Positions 46,924 to 58,835 are shown, counted from the first letter of the stretch. The stretch: 64,000 nt of DNA from Dugong dugon (GCA_030035585.1 CM057460.1:128138714-128202713); one strand, 5' to 3'. The notes: generated from the sequence alone by a model not told the origin. Program-made: numbers and translations.

Positions 46924-47795
46924 GTAGATGTAAAGCCATGGTAGACGATAATAATGAAAATCTGTGTCAGATAATAATATAAATGTTGGTCATCCTTTTA
47001 ATCCTCCTTTCTGTACCCAAAATAAGCCAAGTAGATTAGTCCTTTAGATACAAGGGATATAACTATCCTTTGTATTTCTTGATCTCTAGCTATTATTTGG
47101 GTTCCAAAACGGGTTCTTTCTGGGTTTGTATTTGCTATCAGTCAGCGTATTCCACTTACTTGCTAAAGAAGAAAGAATGTTGTACATACTTTCCTTTTCC
47201 CCGTTGAATAAAACGAGGATAATTTGGAGGCTTTGGGTGAGAGATCTGCTCATCACCATGAAATGTAATCAGAATGGTTTTGATCATGATTTTGATAATT
47301 TGGTAAACCTACAATGAGATATTTTGAAAACAAAAATTAAATTATCCACCATTAAAATTCAAAGAATAGCTTTCTTTCACATAATTCAGGAGAACAAATT
47401 AAATTTTTAGCAGGAGTGGCAAAAGGGAGCATAAAAAGCCAATAGAAAAGATACACCTTCAGAAGCATAAAGCAAGATGCTTTACAAGATTATGGTATTT
47501 GAATACTAAATACAACAGTATGACAATAAATTTGAATGAGTATAGTTCTCTAATAATATGCAAAGTATTTCAGTATGAACGTATCAGTCTTAAAAAATTT
47601 CTATTTTGCAATAAAGATATACCAAGACAAATATGAAGACGAGGAAATCAGGTAGTGTTGGTATCACACATTGTGTATGTAAGGCAGAATGTTTTAAATG
47701 ATACAGAATCACATTACATTGAAAATAGCATAATTGATAGCAAAGATATGAGTCATAATAGATTAAATACCACAGCATCAATAAATCACAAAGCA
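46924..47795. other. Intergenic sequence, no gene seen
   Basis: Unique AT-rich DNA. The frames at 47126 and 47590 lack coding features. Confidence 0.4.
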
Positions 47796-47808
47796 AAAGT
47801 TCTAAGGA

Positions 47809-48007
47809 CCCAGGGACAAGGAGTAGGAGGCAGGAGAGGACAGGAAATCTGGTAATAGAGAACCCAAGGTCGAGAAGGAAGAGTGTTGACATGTCATGGG
47901 GTTGTTAACCAATGTCATAAAACAATATATGTACTAACTGTTTAATGAGAAACTAGTTTGTTCTGTAAACCTCCATCTAATGTATAAGTAAAAAAAATCT
48001 TTAAAAA
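47809..48007 (+). mobile_element. Young L1 3'-end insertion
   Basis: Only the last 3'UTR module: gttgacatgtcatggggttg, taaccaatgtcataaaacaa, tttaatgagaaactagtttg, gtaaacctccatctaa and an A-rich tail. Perfect 13-base flanks aaagttctaagga at 47796-47808 and 48008-48020. Confidence 0.93.
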
Positions 48008-48099
48008 AAAGTTCTAAGGAATAAAACTATCTTTGATAAAAACATAATGTAAATTAGTATGCCACTGTGGTTTAATGGAAGATCAAAATGGACAAAATG

Positions 48100-48265
48100 G
48101 TAATAACTACCATTTACTCGGAGCAAGATTTTATATATATTTATCTTTCATGCCTTACAAAGTTTCATCCCATTTTATAAGTGAGAAAATTGAGGATTAA
48201 AGAAGTTACTAACTTGCCTGGGTCCATATAGTTATTCAGTAATTGAGCTTGAATTTGAAATTAAA
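48100..48265 (-). repeat. MIR, antisense
   Basis: taataactaccatttactcg, atcttatatatatttatc-type core, cccattttataagtgagaaa, gttactaacttgcctgggtc are antisense MIR in order. Confidence 0.85.
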
Positions 48266-48539
48266 TATTTATGAATAAAGAGCATCACATTCAAATGTAA
48301 ATAAAGCTATCAACTATTTGAGGAAATACTAACTATTGTTGAATACATATATGATAGCCATATACCTGATAATTTTGCAGCTTCTAATAAATTTAATTTG
48401 GACATTTATCTTAGCCCAGGAAAAATCAAAAGACAAACTAAATAGGGAGATAAAAGATGTAAATTTAAAAAATGCATCTAAAAGATATACATATATAAAA
48501 GTCTCTACTTTGAGGATACAACTATTTTTTTTAAGTACC

Positions 48540-49219
48540 TGTCTTAGCTATCTAGTGATGCTATAACAGAAATACCGTAAGTGGATGGCTTTAACAAACA
48601 GAAATTTATTCTTTTGTAGTTAAGGAGGCTAGAAGTCTGAATTCAGGGTGCCAGCTCCAGGGGAAGGCTTTCTCTCTTTGTCAGTTCTGGGGGAAGGTCT
48701 TGTTATCAATCTTCCCCTGGTCTAGGAACTTCTCAGTGCAGGGACCCTGTGTCCACAGGATTCATTCTACTCCAGGTGCTTCTTTCTTGGTGGCATGAGG
48801 TCCCTATCCTCTATGCTTGATTATCTCTTTCATATCTCAAAAGAGATTGATTCAAGATACAATCCAATCTTGTAGATTGAGTCCTGCTCATTAACATAAC
48901 TGTCTCTAATCCTGGCCACATCATATCCACTGCCGTTGAGTTAATTCCAAATCCTAGCAGATCCTATAGGACAGAGTAGAACTGCGTCATAAGGCTTCCA
49001 AGGAGTAACTGGTGGATTTGAACTGCTGACCTTTTGGTTAGCAGCCACGCACTTAACCACTCTGCCACCAGCGCTCCACTAACATCACAAAGGCTAAAAT
49101 TTACAACACATAAGATAATTATATCAGATCTCAAAATGGTGGACAACCACACAATACTGGGAATCATGGCCTAGCCAAGTTGACACACATTTTGCAGGGA
49201 CATGATTCAATCCATAAAA
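48540..49219 (-). mobile_element. Solo LTR, ERVL-MaLR-like, containing a SINE
   Basis: tgtcttagctatctagtgat to catgattcaatccataaaa. Flanking pentamers gtacc and gttcc differ by one base. A SINE (48927-49077) lies inside near the distal third. Confidence 0.92.
48927..49077 (-). mobile_element. AfroSINE (short form) inside an LTR
   Basis: ccactgccgttgagttaatt, gtagaactgcgtcataaggc, gaactgctgaccttttggtt and head accactctgccaccagcgct. Younger than the LTR. Confidence 0.94.
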
Positions 49220-49789
49220 GTTCCCAAGAAACATTTGCAAAATTTTATCATCTGCTGAGCCACATGAGAAACCTCAATTTCTTTCTAATATTAGAAATAG
49301 TACAAACTCATTCTATAATCACAGTATGATGAAAATTAAAAATTAATTTTAAAAACAGAAAGCAAATGTCCACATCCTGAAATTAAAAATAAAAACAAAC
49401 AAAAAACACATACATACACAAAATAAGAACATCAAAGCAACGAAACAAGAAATCCTGTTTCACAACTTTCAAGTCAAAGAAGAAATGGCCACATTCCTAG
49501 CAAACAGTGATGAAACATTTTGTTTCTTTAGCTTGTGTCTGAATTTTGGAAGAAGGATTCAGAGAAGCCACAGTCTTAAGATCTTGACTTATTGTAACAA
49601 CAAAAGCAAAAATTAAATTGAGATGAGAACCACTTATTTCAATAAGTTAAGAAAGCAAAGTAAATATAAGGAAATTAAAATGAAACGGTTAATAAATAGA
49701 AAAGCAGACATTAGTAATTTGGAAAATAGGAAAACTACCATTTATGACAAATTTTAAGATCTAGTTTTTGAAAAAGAAACCATGGATGG
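49220..49789. other. Intergenic sequence, no gene seen
   Basis: A-rich and unassigned; possibly decayed L1. Confidence 0.35.
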
Positions 49790-50150
49790 TGCATCTTTTC
49801 TTATCATCCATTTTCTATTATCTGTGTCTTTAAATTTAAAGTGCATCTGTTGTAGACAACATATAGGGTCTTACTTTTATGTCCAGTCTGACAATATCTG
49901 CCTTTTAATTGGACTTTTTTTTTCATATCATTTAACTGTTGTGTTCATTCTGGTTTTGTTCCTGTTTCTTCTTTCCTACTTACTTTAGTTTTTCTTGAAT
50001 AATGTTTAGCATTCTATTTTAATTCTTATATTATTCTGTATTAATGTTGCTCTAGGGGTTATTATACACACATTGGTAGCTTATAATGCTCTAATTAAAT
50101 TATGTAATTAGATATTAACCACAATAAGTCATTTCCTGCTCATGTTTTCT
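49790..50150 (-). mobile_element. Ancient L1M fragment, antisense (ORF2 start and inter-ORF region)
   Basis: gtgcatctgttgtagacaac, ctgacaatatctgcctttta, attggactttttttttcata and ttgctctaggggttattata are antisense old L1. Its continuation is at 52388-52745. Confidence 0.7.
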
Positions 50151-50152
50151 TG

Positions 50153-50190
50153 TGTATATATGTGTGTGTGTGTGTATATATATATACATA
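50153..50190. repeat. (TG)n(TA)n microsatellite
   Basis: tatatgtgtgtgtgtgtgta then TA repeats, directly before a SINE. Confidence 0.95.
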
Positions 50191-50191
50191 T

Positions 50192-50393
50192 GAACCCTGG
50201 TGGCGCAGTGGTTAAGAGCTCCGCAGTTAACCGAGAGGTCAGCGGTTTGAAACTACCAGCTGCTCAGCAGGAGAAAGGAGTGGCAGTCTACATCTATAAA
50301 GATCTATAACCTTGGAAATCGTATGGGACAATTCTACACCGTCCTACAGAGTTACTGTAAGTCCGAACGGACTCAACAGCAATGAGTTTTTTT
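50192..50393 (+). mobile_element. AfroSINE (long form)
   Basis: gaaccctggtggcgcagtgg, ttaaccgagaggtcagcggt, the long-form block ggagaaaggagtggcagtct, tail gaacggactcaacagcaatg. Its first 50 bases recur inverted at 50660-50709. Confidence 0.95.
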
Positions 50394-50516
50394 GTATGTA
50401 TATATTCTTATAAACCATAATCCAATTTTATAATTTGTTTTAAATAATCAATTGCTTCTGAAAGTAATTAAGGTACGAATAAGATGAGGAAAGGTATTAA
50501 TATTAAATCAATATAT

Positions 50517-50658
50517 GGAGCCCTGGTGGCACAGTGGTTAAAACTCGGCTGCTAACCAAAAGGCCTGCAATTTGAATCCACCAGCCACTCCTTGGAAACC
50601 CTATGGGGAAGTTCTACTCTGTCCCATAGGGTCATTATGAGTCCAAACCGACTCAACG
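50517..50658 (+). mobile_element. AfroSINE (short form), tail cut
   Basis: ggagccctggtggcacagtg, caccagccactccttggaaa, gtccaaaccgactcaacg, then ends abruptly where the inverted head begins. Confidence 0.93.
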
Positions 50659-50659
50659 G

Positions 50660-50709
50660 TGACCTCTCGGTTAACTGCAGAGCTCTTAACCACTGCGCCA
50701 CCAGGGTTC
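50660..50709 (-). repeat. Inverted copy of a SINE head
   Basis: tgacctctcggttaactgca to gcgccaccagggttc is the reverse complement of 50192-50241 with one mismatch seen. No SINE body or tail accompanies it. Confidence 0.92.
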
Positions 50710-50720
50710 ACACACACACG

Positions 50721-50767
<47 letters not shown>
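50709..50767. repeat. (CA)n microsatellite
   Basis: About 28 CA units with one CGTT interruption. It lies outside the inverted head just as the TG tract lies outside the original one. Confidence 0.97.
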
Positions 50768-50769
<2 letters not shown>

Positions 50770-50779
50770 GCACTCCGCA

Positions 50780-51470
50780 TTTACTGACTTAGTTAGGTTT
50801 CAAAGAGCACGCCGTCCGTTATCCAAAAATCGGCATTACGGGAAATACTCATGACTTCCTGCCCCAGCCTCCACTCCTCCCAGATGAGCGGCTGCAGCCC
50901 CTGTGTACCTGCTGCAGTCACGGGCTCACCCTTGCTCTGCTCGCTGGAATCCAAATCCATGCTGTAGGCTGCTGGCTGGGCACTCTCAGCCAGTCGGCTT
51001 CCCAGATTGGGCTCCAGGGTGCCCTTGGTGCTGGAAGTGGGGCGCAGTGGGCTGGACGGTGTCCTGCGTCCTTGGCCAGGGAACGCTCCACAGAGGCGAG
51101 CACCGCCCACTTCCGAGGTTCTGCTCCCAGCTCCCACTGACGGTGACTACGTGCAAGGCAAGCACAGCGTGGAAGGTGTTGTGTGTCCAGAGAGAGCCTG
51201 GAGGAGGGAGAGGAGGGGATAGTGGAGAGAAGCCAGAGCTGCGAAGCCCCACGGTTCCAGACTGGGGTTAAATATCCTGGGAGTGGCACCATTCCTTCCT
51301 CCCGAGCCCTGGAGGAGCTGTCCAAGGCAAGGGTGTATGGGTCCACGAGATTGGCAGGGTTGGCAGCTTTGTTAATGTGCAAAATAGTCAGATAGTAGAT
51401 TTTTCACTAGTGTTGTAAGTGTGAAATATTAGTAAGGAAATAGTCGTTAAGTGAGGAGTAGGTGTATATA
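50780..51470. other. GC-rich island of unknown origin
   Basis: About 600 bases clearly richer in GC than everything around it, with frames open on both strands (114 and 154 codons minus; 122 codons plus). None shows a domain I know. A TATA-like ggatatttaaccc and a homopyrimidine run lie on the minus strand (about 51210-51275). The minus strand ends with tttttggataacggacggcg (about 50810), and the other edge (ttaagtgaggagtaggtgta, about 51460) is AT-rich. It may be an old DNA transposon, a retroposed transcript or an eroded CpG island. Confidence 0.4.
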
Positions 51471-51479
51471 CTCATAAGT

Positions 51480-52385
51480 ATAGTAGATTTAATTATTTGC
51501 AGTGATTATGTTCTATAAAATCACTGCAAATACTGAGTTGGTGAATACTGTGCCATTGTCTCAGGGCTAGGTTTCTGGGAGTCTCTAATCACAATATTTT
51601 CATCAACTGATCAATACATATCCTTGTTTCACGTGTTTGTCTGTTTAAAGACACCTTATGTAATATATATTTCTTATAAATCATTAATTATATGCAGTAT
51701 TTCTTTAAAATAGTACACTAGCCGAGAAAGATTTAACATTTTCCTGTTTCACAATCCTGGGTAACATGACCGTAAATTATTTTTATCCACTTTTTAATTG
51801 GTCGTCATCTGATCAATCCCCAAATTTAGCCACTTTTCCATCACTTTATCATGTGCTATACATTTTACTATAGCGCTTTTCAGAAAGGTCTCATATACAG
51901 ATTGGCAGTTTTCCTCTTCCTTTTTCTGGATGTGTTGTATTTTTGATTCATAATACTGAACGCATAACGAATAGCACTTTATCTCATTCCCGAATAAAGC
52001 TAATCTAACACATATATTTTCTCCATAAGGCCCATCACAGCCTTTCTGTACCTAGGAGCACTAGACATCACTTCAACACCAGGCTTAGGGGTAATTCTAA
52101 ACAGGAAAATCATCAACAAAAACACAAAAGTGCAAAAAATATGACACTAAATGGACCTTGAGAAGGACACTTGTTTACACTATGAGAGTTGAAACAAGAA
52201 GGCAGAGAACCTCAGCTGAGAATGTGGGCATCAGGCTACTCAAAATTTTCATTTCTTTCTGCATGTCTGCAAATGACTGACTGGGAAAGCCCCATGAGTA
52301 TTGATTTTGGGGTTACAAATAAATTTTAGCAAGAAGACAAATCTGCAAATACAGAATTCATGAGTAATGAGGATATGTTTACCAT
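51480..52385 (-). mobile_element. Tigger-type (pogo/TcMar) DNA transposon relic, internally deleted
   Basis: Ends are inverted: atttgcagtgattatgttct (51497) with caaatactgagttggtgaat, against ctgcaaatacagaattcatg (52345). On the minus strand a pogo transposase start can be read near 52100-52000 (KAVMGLMEKIYVLD with stops). A further piece near 51810-51850 reads HDKVMEKWLNLGIDQM. Catalytic DDE parts are missing, so the copy is short (about 0.9 kb) and dead. The host L1M continues on both sides. Confidence 0.7.
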
Positions 52386-52387
52386 TA

Positions 52388-52745
52388 GTTTTACTTGAAT
52401 AATTTTTAGCATTCCGTTTAATTTAAAATCCACGTATTTACCATTTCCAGTGTTCTGTATTTCTTCTTGTAAATATGAGTTTTCATCCTGTGTCATTTCT
52501 CTTTAGCCTGAGGAAAATCTTTCCTATTCTTGTAGAATAAGTCTCCTGGTCACAAATCCTACCATCCTGTATTTAGTTGCATATGTCTTTATTTTTCTTT
52601 CATTTTTGAAATACGGTTTTACAGAATATGAATTTTTTTATACTTTGTACAGAATATAAAAAGATAAGATTTTAATTTTTTCTCTCAACACTTTAAGGAT
52701 GCTGTTCATTGTCTTTTGGCCTCCATTACATCAACACACATTGGC
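52388..52745 (-). mobile_element. Ancient L1M fragment, antisense (ORF1 end)
   Basis: cgtatttaccatttccagtg, tcatttctctttagcctgag, gtctttatttttctttcatt, cagaatatgaatttttttat and ctcaacactttaaggatgct are antisense L1M ORF1-end text, continuing the piece at 49790-50150. Confidence 0.7.
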
Positions 52746-52899
52746 TTTTAATAATCTGTGGGCCCTATATAAATAATTGGGCTGGTTTTGTCACTGTGTG
52801 ACACAGGTAATCCATGATAATTTACAAACACATTTCGCAAACCTTTTAAAGTGCAGTTTTTAAGTATGAGATTGGATAATGTCTCCTCTCTCTCTCCAC

Positions 52900-53015
52900 A
52901 ATTTATTGATCGTTATTTCCAGCCAGCATGCTATACACTTTAGGCTTAACATTGTTGAATTTTCACAAGAGCACTAATGCATTAATGTATATTTTTTCTG
53001 TTAAACACATTACAG
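52900..53015 (-). repeat. MIR, antisense
   Basis: atttattgatcgttatttcc, gcatgctatacactttaggc and attttcacaagagcac follow antisense MIR, diverged. Confidence 0.55.
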
Positions 53016-53019
53016 GTTT

Positions 53020-53120
53020 TAGTGAGAAATAAATGAGGTAATGTTTATAAAATTCTTTATAAGTGTGCCTGGCATTGAGTAATTGTTTATTAAATGATGG
53101 CAATTTAAATTATTATTAGT
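53020..53120 (+). repeat. MIR 3' part
   Basis: gagaaataaatgaggtaatg, taagtgtgcctggcattgag, ttaaatgatggcaatttaaa, then a TTATTA end. Confidence 0.75.
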
Positions 53121-54400
53121 CCAATTTTACACAAATGCCTGTTATCAATTCAATACCTCTCAAATTCAAATCCACCTCGTTTGCTATGCTTTTGAGACTG
53201 TTGTTGGTTGGACCCTGTAGATATTCTTTTGCAGCTGCCTCACTGTTAGGCTGTCCATAGAGGGCACTGGAGAGACAGTGCAGGGCTGGAGCAAGATAAG
53301 CATTTCCCTTCCTGCCTCAGTGTGGGTGGTGCGGGAACCTGCAGAGAGAAGGGGGAGGGAGGGCTGATAGTGCTCACCTCATCTGCCTTCAAGGACCACC
53401 TCTGGCCCCTGCCTTCAGGAAAATTTCTTTGCCAACAATAGGCTGTATGTTCCTATGGCAGCCAAGCCCTCTCCAAAGAGGTATAAATCTCAGCCCTGGG
53501 GAGCAGGGCTCTTACAACTTTTTGGTTTCTTCTTTGCTCAAGCTCCCTTAACCTGAGAACTAGTAGCTACTTTCTGCTTTTGCTGCTTCTGTACACCTGC
53601 AAATCCTCTTTAGCCCCTTCGTGGTTAAGCACATTTTACTAGTTAACAATTATTTGTATCAAATTTCTTTGTTTAAGTTACTGATGAGGTTTCTGTCTCC
53701 TGTCTGGACCCTAACTGAGACAACGTATGAAAATCTAAGCCACTGAAAATTGATTTCCTCAGATCACAAAGCTGATAACTTTTAAGGTTGGAATGAAAAT
53801 CAGTTTTACTGCTGTGCAGGTTATCATCCATTCTCCATCCTTCCCTATATTTACTGGTGCCGTGAAGGGCTGACTATACCTAGGGATTCCATTGTCCTCT
53901 GTTAGCCAATGGGTGAGGACACTGAGGTGTGTATTCCCCCAGCTCTCTCCTTGCAGGGTTTTTGCAGTCTAGCCATGCTGCTTGATAGATGGTCTCAGTT
54001 CACACTGATGGCCTTTCTCCCAACACTCAATCTGTCTCCGTATTCTGATAACAACTTTCTTCCATTGCTGTTTTAGGCCTAGGAGAGTTAACTTATCCCG
54101 CTATTTCCAGCTATAAAGTACTGCACGATTCCCTATGGTTTCCCAGCACCTTGCCAACACTTTTACAAATTGTCTGTTTATTAGACACTCCTTAAATTAT
54201 CCTAGTTTTATCGCACCATCTGTTTTCTGCAGGGACCTTGACCAAAACAACAATAATCAAAACTCTGTGCTCCTTACCTTTACTTATATGCCTTCTTGGA
54301 AGTCAAATATGTTAAGTAAAAAAAGTTTCCAGCCATGTATAACATTCCACGTATTGGAGTTAAGCTTTAGTGAATTAAAAAAAAAAAAAAAAAGTTACCT
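53121..54400. other. Intergenic, possible unplaced old LTR
   Basis: A GC-richer block (53205-53730) ends tctgtctcctgtctggaccc then taactgagacaac, with a TATA-like aggtataaatctcag near 53480. That layout could be an old LTR. I cannot name a family or see duplications. The rest shows no gene. Confidence 0.35.
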
Positions 54401-54410
54401 ATAGAGAATA

Positions 54411-54518
54411 CACAGCAACGATTGTGAGGATAGTGCAGGACATGGCAGTGTTTTTTTCTGTTGTATATAGGGTTGCTATGAGTTGGAACTGACTATGGCA
54501 CCTAACATTAACATTAAC
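54411..54518 (+). mobile_element. RTE LINE 3' fragment with target duplication
   Basis: cacagcaacgattgtgagga, gttgctatgagttggaactg, then cctaacattaacattaac. Perfect flanks atagagaata at 54401-54410 and 54519-54528. Confidence 0.93.
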
Positions 54519-54589
54519 ATAGAGAATAATCCACTTCTAGTGTTGGCAAAATATTCAAAACATAGAATAATATTTATAATGAAAAGAAA

Positions 54590-56081
54590 CCCCCTTTTCC
54601 ACCCATGACTCGCAGGTACTTATTTCCCTTCTCTGGAAGTGAACACCTTTGGCAGTTTCTTGTGTTCCCTTCCAGAAACTGCCAGTTCATTTACAAGGCT
54701 AGAGGGATTGATGGATGAGTAGATAGATAAAGTTCAATCAATCAATAGATAATACATACGTAGAAATATTTTATACAAACTGGAATACAATGTATATATA
54801 AAATATTATCCTCCTAAAAATTACTTGGAATTTTTTTTTATCTTTCTCATTTTTAAAGTAGTCTTTTAGTATTCCACTGTGTAAATATACCATAATTTAT
54901 TTAATCAGTCCTCTGATAATGGACAATTAGCTTGTTTCCAATGCTTTCCTATTACAAAAATGCTGCAAAAATATATTTTATGTGTATATATGTAGGGAAG
55001 AAACGCTGGTGGCATAGTGGTTAAGAGCTACGGCTGCTAATCAAAAGATTGGCAGTTCAAATTCACCAGGAGCTCCTTGAAAACTCTATGGGGCAGTTCT
55101 ACTCTGTCCTATAGCGTCACTATGAGTCGGAATTGATTCAATGGCAACAGGTTTTTTCTTTTCCTTTTTCTTAAATATATATAGGGAGGTGTATGTATGT
55201 ATGTGTATTCACACATAACAATATACTTTTAAAATTAAACTAAAGAATAGAATATGTGCATTTAAAACACTGACCTTGTCAAGGTTCCTTCCGTTGAAGT
55301 TGTACTAAATTATATCCCCATCAACAATAGATTAAAATCTCCATTTTCCTACACAATTTCCAACAAATCTAATATGTACAATGTATTACAATCGTAACTT
55401 TAAATGCATTTCTCTTCTGACTTGCATGAGTGAAGTTTAAGTGCTACTTATGTTTTCTTTTAAATGAATATCTTTTCAATGTCTTTTATCCATTTTTTTA
55501 ATGGTTTTTATTTTCTGAGGAGTGGGTGGTATTTTTAAAGAACTTTCTGTGTATTAGAAAATTAGTCTTTATCTGTAATAAGTGTGACAATATTTTTTTC
55601 AGCTTGCTGTTTTTATTTTTGACATATTTTATCATTTGCTTTTACCATTCAGATATTTTTTTGTTTAACATGTCAAATTTTTATCACACTTTAGTGATTT
55701 CTGGGTTTTCTAAGGTAATTAAAATCATCCATTCTCCGATAAATTTTTAAGATCTCTTATTTTTAGCACACATTTTTTTGTGTATATTTGACATTCATTT
55801 TGAATTTATTTCATTGTAAGGGTGATATAATCATCCAGCTTTTTTTTCCAAAGTGACCGTACATCTATTATAAAACCACTGAAAAAAAATTACTATTCGC
55901 CATTTATTTGCAGAATTGCTTTTATCATATAATGAATTCATGTTTTTTGCATATATGTGTATACGTATATACCTGTATGTATATATGCGTGTATATGTGT
56001 GTGTATATATATCCTTTCCTGAACTCTGTTCTATTTATTTGTCTCTATTCATACTTTATTTGCTGTTGCTTTGTAATCTGT
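54590..56081 (-). mobile_element. Ancient L1M, antisense (3' end and ORF2), split by later insertions
   Basis: Antisense 3'UTR (ggcagtttcttgtgttccct), ORF2 C-terminal end (ttttagtattccactgtgta, agcttgtttccaatgctttc) and ORF2 interior (ctgaactctgttctatttat). It is cut by a SINE at 55000-55165 and by a SINE plus L1 block at 56082-60494. It resumes at 60495-60543 (cgtaatctgttttaaaatat). No frame survives. Confidence 0.75.
55000..55165 (+). mobile_element. AfroSINE (short form)
   Basis: gaaacgctggtggcatagtg, gctgctaatcaaaagattgg, ctatggggcagttctactct, tail gtcggaattgattcaatggc. Flanks tatatatgtaggga and tatatatataggga. Confidence 0.95.
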
Positions 56082-56136
56082 GCCCTGGTGGTGCAGTGGT
56101 TAAGAGCTTGGCTGCTAATTAAAAAAAGGTGGGCAC

Positions 56137-58835
56137 AAACCACTGGCCAGACTGACAAAAGAAAAACAGCAGAGGGCACAAATAACCCAAATAAGAAATG
56201 AAATGGGGGACATTACAACAGACCCAACTGAAATAAAAAGGATTATAACAGAATATTATGAAAAACTATATTCCAACAAATTTGAAAACCTAGAGGAAAT
56301 GGATAAATTTCTAGAAACATACGGCCTACCCAAACTACAACAAAGTGATATTGAAAATCTGAACAGACCCATAACAAGAGAAGAGATTGAAAAGGTAATA
56401 AAAAAACTCCCAACCAAAAAAAGCCCTGGCCCAGATGGCTTCACTGGAGAATTCTACAAAACATTTACAGAAGAGCTCGTACCAGTTCTACTCAAGTTAT
56501 TTCAGAGCATAGAAGAGGAAGCAACACTTCCAAATTCATTCTATGAAGCCAGCATAACGCTGATACCAAAACCAGGCAAAGACATCACAAAAAAAGAAAA
56601 TTACAGACCAATATCTCTCATGAATATAGATGCAAAAATTCTGAACAAAATTCTAGCCAATAGAATTCAGTATCATATCAAAAAAATAATACACCACGAC
56701 CAAGTAGGATTCATACCAGGTATGCAAGGATGGTTTAACATTAGAAAATCCATCAACGTAATCCACCACATAAATAAAAGGAAAGAAAAAAATCACATGA
56801 TTATCTCAATTGATGCAGAAAAGGCATTTGACAAAGTCCAACACCCATTCCTGGTAAAAGCTCTCAATAAAATAGGTATAGAAGGGAAATTTCTCAACAT
56901 AATAAAGGGCATCTATGCAAAACCAACAGCCAACATCATTCTTAATGGAGAAAGGCTGAAAACATTCCCCCTGAAAACAGGAACAAGACAAGGTGCCCTT
57001 TATCACCACTCCTATTTAACATTGTGCTGGAAGTTCTAGCTAGAGCAGTAAGGCAAGAGAAAGAAATAAAGGGCATCCAAATTGGTAATGAAGAAGTTAA
57101 ACTCTCCCTGTTTGCAGATGATATGATACTATACATAGAAAACCCTAAAGACTCCACGAGAAATTTACTGGAAGTAATAGAAAGATTCAGCAGAGTAGCA
57201 GGATACAAGATAAACATTCAAAAATCAGTTGGATTCCTATACACCGGTAAAGAGAACGATGAAAAGGAGATCAGGAAATCAATACCATTTTCAATAGCCC
57301 CTAAAACGATAAAATACTTAGGAATAAATCTGACCAGGAATATAAAAGACCTATACAAAGAAAACTACAAAACACTGCTGCATGAAACCCAAAGGGATCT
57401 ACATAAATGGAAAAACATACCATGCTCATGGATAGGCAGACTCAACATTGTGAAAATGGCAATTCTACCTAAAGCAATCTACAAATACAATGCAATTCCG
57501 ATACAAATACCAACAACATTCTTCAAAGAGATGGAAAAACTAATTATTAACTTTATATGGAAAGGGAAGAAACCTCGAATAAGTAAAGCACTACTGAAGA
57601 AGAAGAATAAAGTTGGAGGACTCACACTACCTGCCTTGAGAACCTACTATACAGCTACAGTACTCAAAACAGCCTGGTACTGGTACAACAACAGAGACAT
57701 TGACCAATGGAACAGAATTGAGAACTCAGATGTAAATCCATCCACCTACGGTCACCTGATTTTTGACAAGGGCCCAAAATACATCAAATGGGGAAAAGAC
57801 AGTCTTTTTAACAAATGGTGCTGGCAAAACTGGATATCCGTTTGTAGAAAAATGAAACAGGACCCATACCTCACACCATATACAAAAACTACTTCAAAAT
57901 GGATCAAAGACCTGAATATAAAGCCTCAAACTATAAAATTCATAGAAGAAAAAATAGGACCAACACTTCAGGCCTTAATACATGGCATTAACAGGATACA
58001 AACCATAAACATCAACACAAAAAACCCAACAGATAAACTAGATAATTGGGATCTTCTAAAAATCAAACATCTATGCTCTTCAAAAGATTTCACCAAAAGA
58101 GTTAAAAGAGAACCTACAGACTGGGAAAAAATTTTTGGACAGTACAAGTCAGACAAAGGTCTAATCTCCATAATCTACAAGAAAATCCAACACCTCTACA
58201 ACAAAAAGACAACCAATCCTATCAAAAAATGGGCAAAGGAAATGAACAGACACTTCACCAAGGAAGACATTCAAATGGCCAACAGACACATGAGGAAATG
58301 CTCGCGATCACTAGCCATTAGAGAAATGCAAATTAAAACCACAATGAGATACCATCTCACCCCGGCATTACTGGCACGAATCAAAAACACTGGAAATAAC
58401 AAATGTTGGAGGGGCTGCGGGGAGATGGGAACTCTTATACACTGCTGGTGGGAATGCAAAATGATACAGCCATTTTGGAAAATGATATGGCGTTTCCTCA
58501 GAAAGCTAGAAATAGATGTACCATTCGATCCAGCAATCCCACTCCTAGGAATATATCCTAGAGAAATAAGAGTCATCACTCGAATAGACATATGCACACC
58601 TATGTTCATGGCAGCATTATTCACAATAGCAAAACGATGGAAACAACCTCGATGTCCATCAACAGACGAATGGATACACAAACTATGGTACATACACACA
58701 ATGGAGTACTATGCAACGAGAAAGAACAATGAATCGGTGAACCATCTCATAACATGGATGAAACTGGAGGACATCATGCTGAGTGAAATAAGTCAATCAC
58801 AAAAGGACAAATATTGTATGAGACCTCTATTGTAA
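56137..58835 (+). pseudogene. L1 ORF2 C-terminal two thirds, one frameshift
   Basis: Open in one frame from 56137 to near 56992. It has the linker, [51 protein letters not shown] and [17 protein letters not shown]. It then shifts frame: comparison with the antisense L1 shows one base missing after acaagg at 56992. The second frame continues without a stop to 58835, with [14 protein letters not shown] (FADD at 57111-57122), the thumb, and the Cys-rich CWRGCGE and HCWWECKM (about 58405-58455). No in-frame stop was seen elsewhere. Lacking the endonuclease domain, it could not encode a complete ORF2 in any case. Confidence 0.95.

Noticed and set aside
58271..58699. 142-codon minus frame
   Set aside because: Antisense shadow of the ORF2 C-terminal region of the plus-strand L1.
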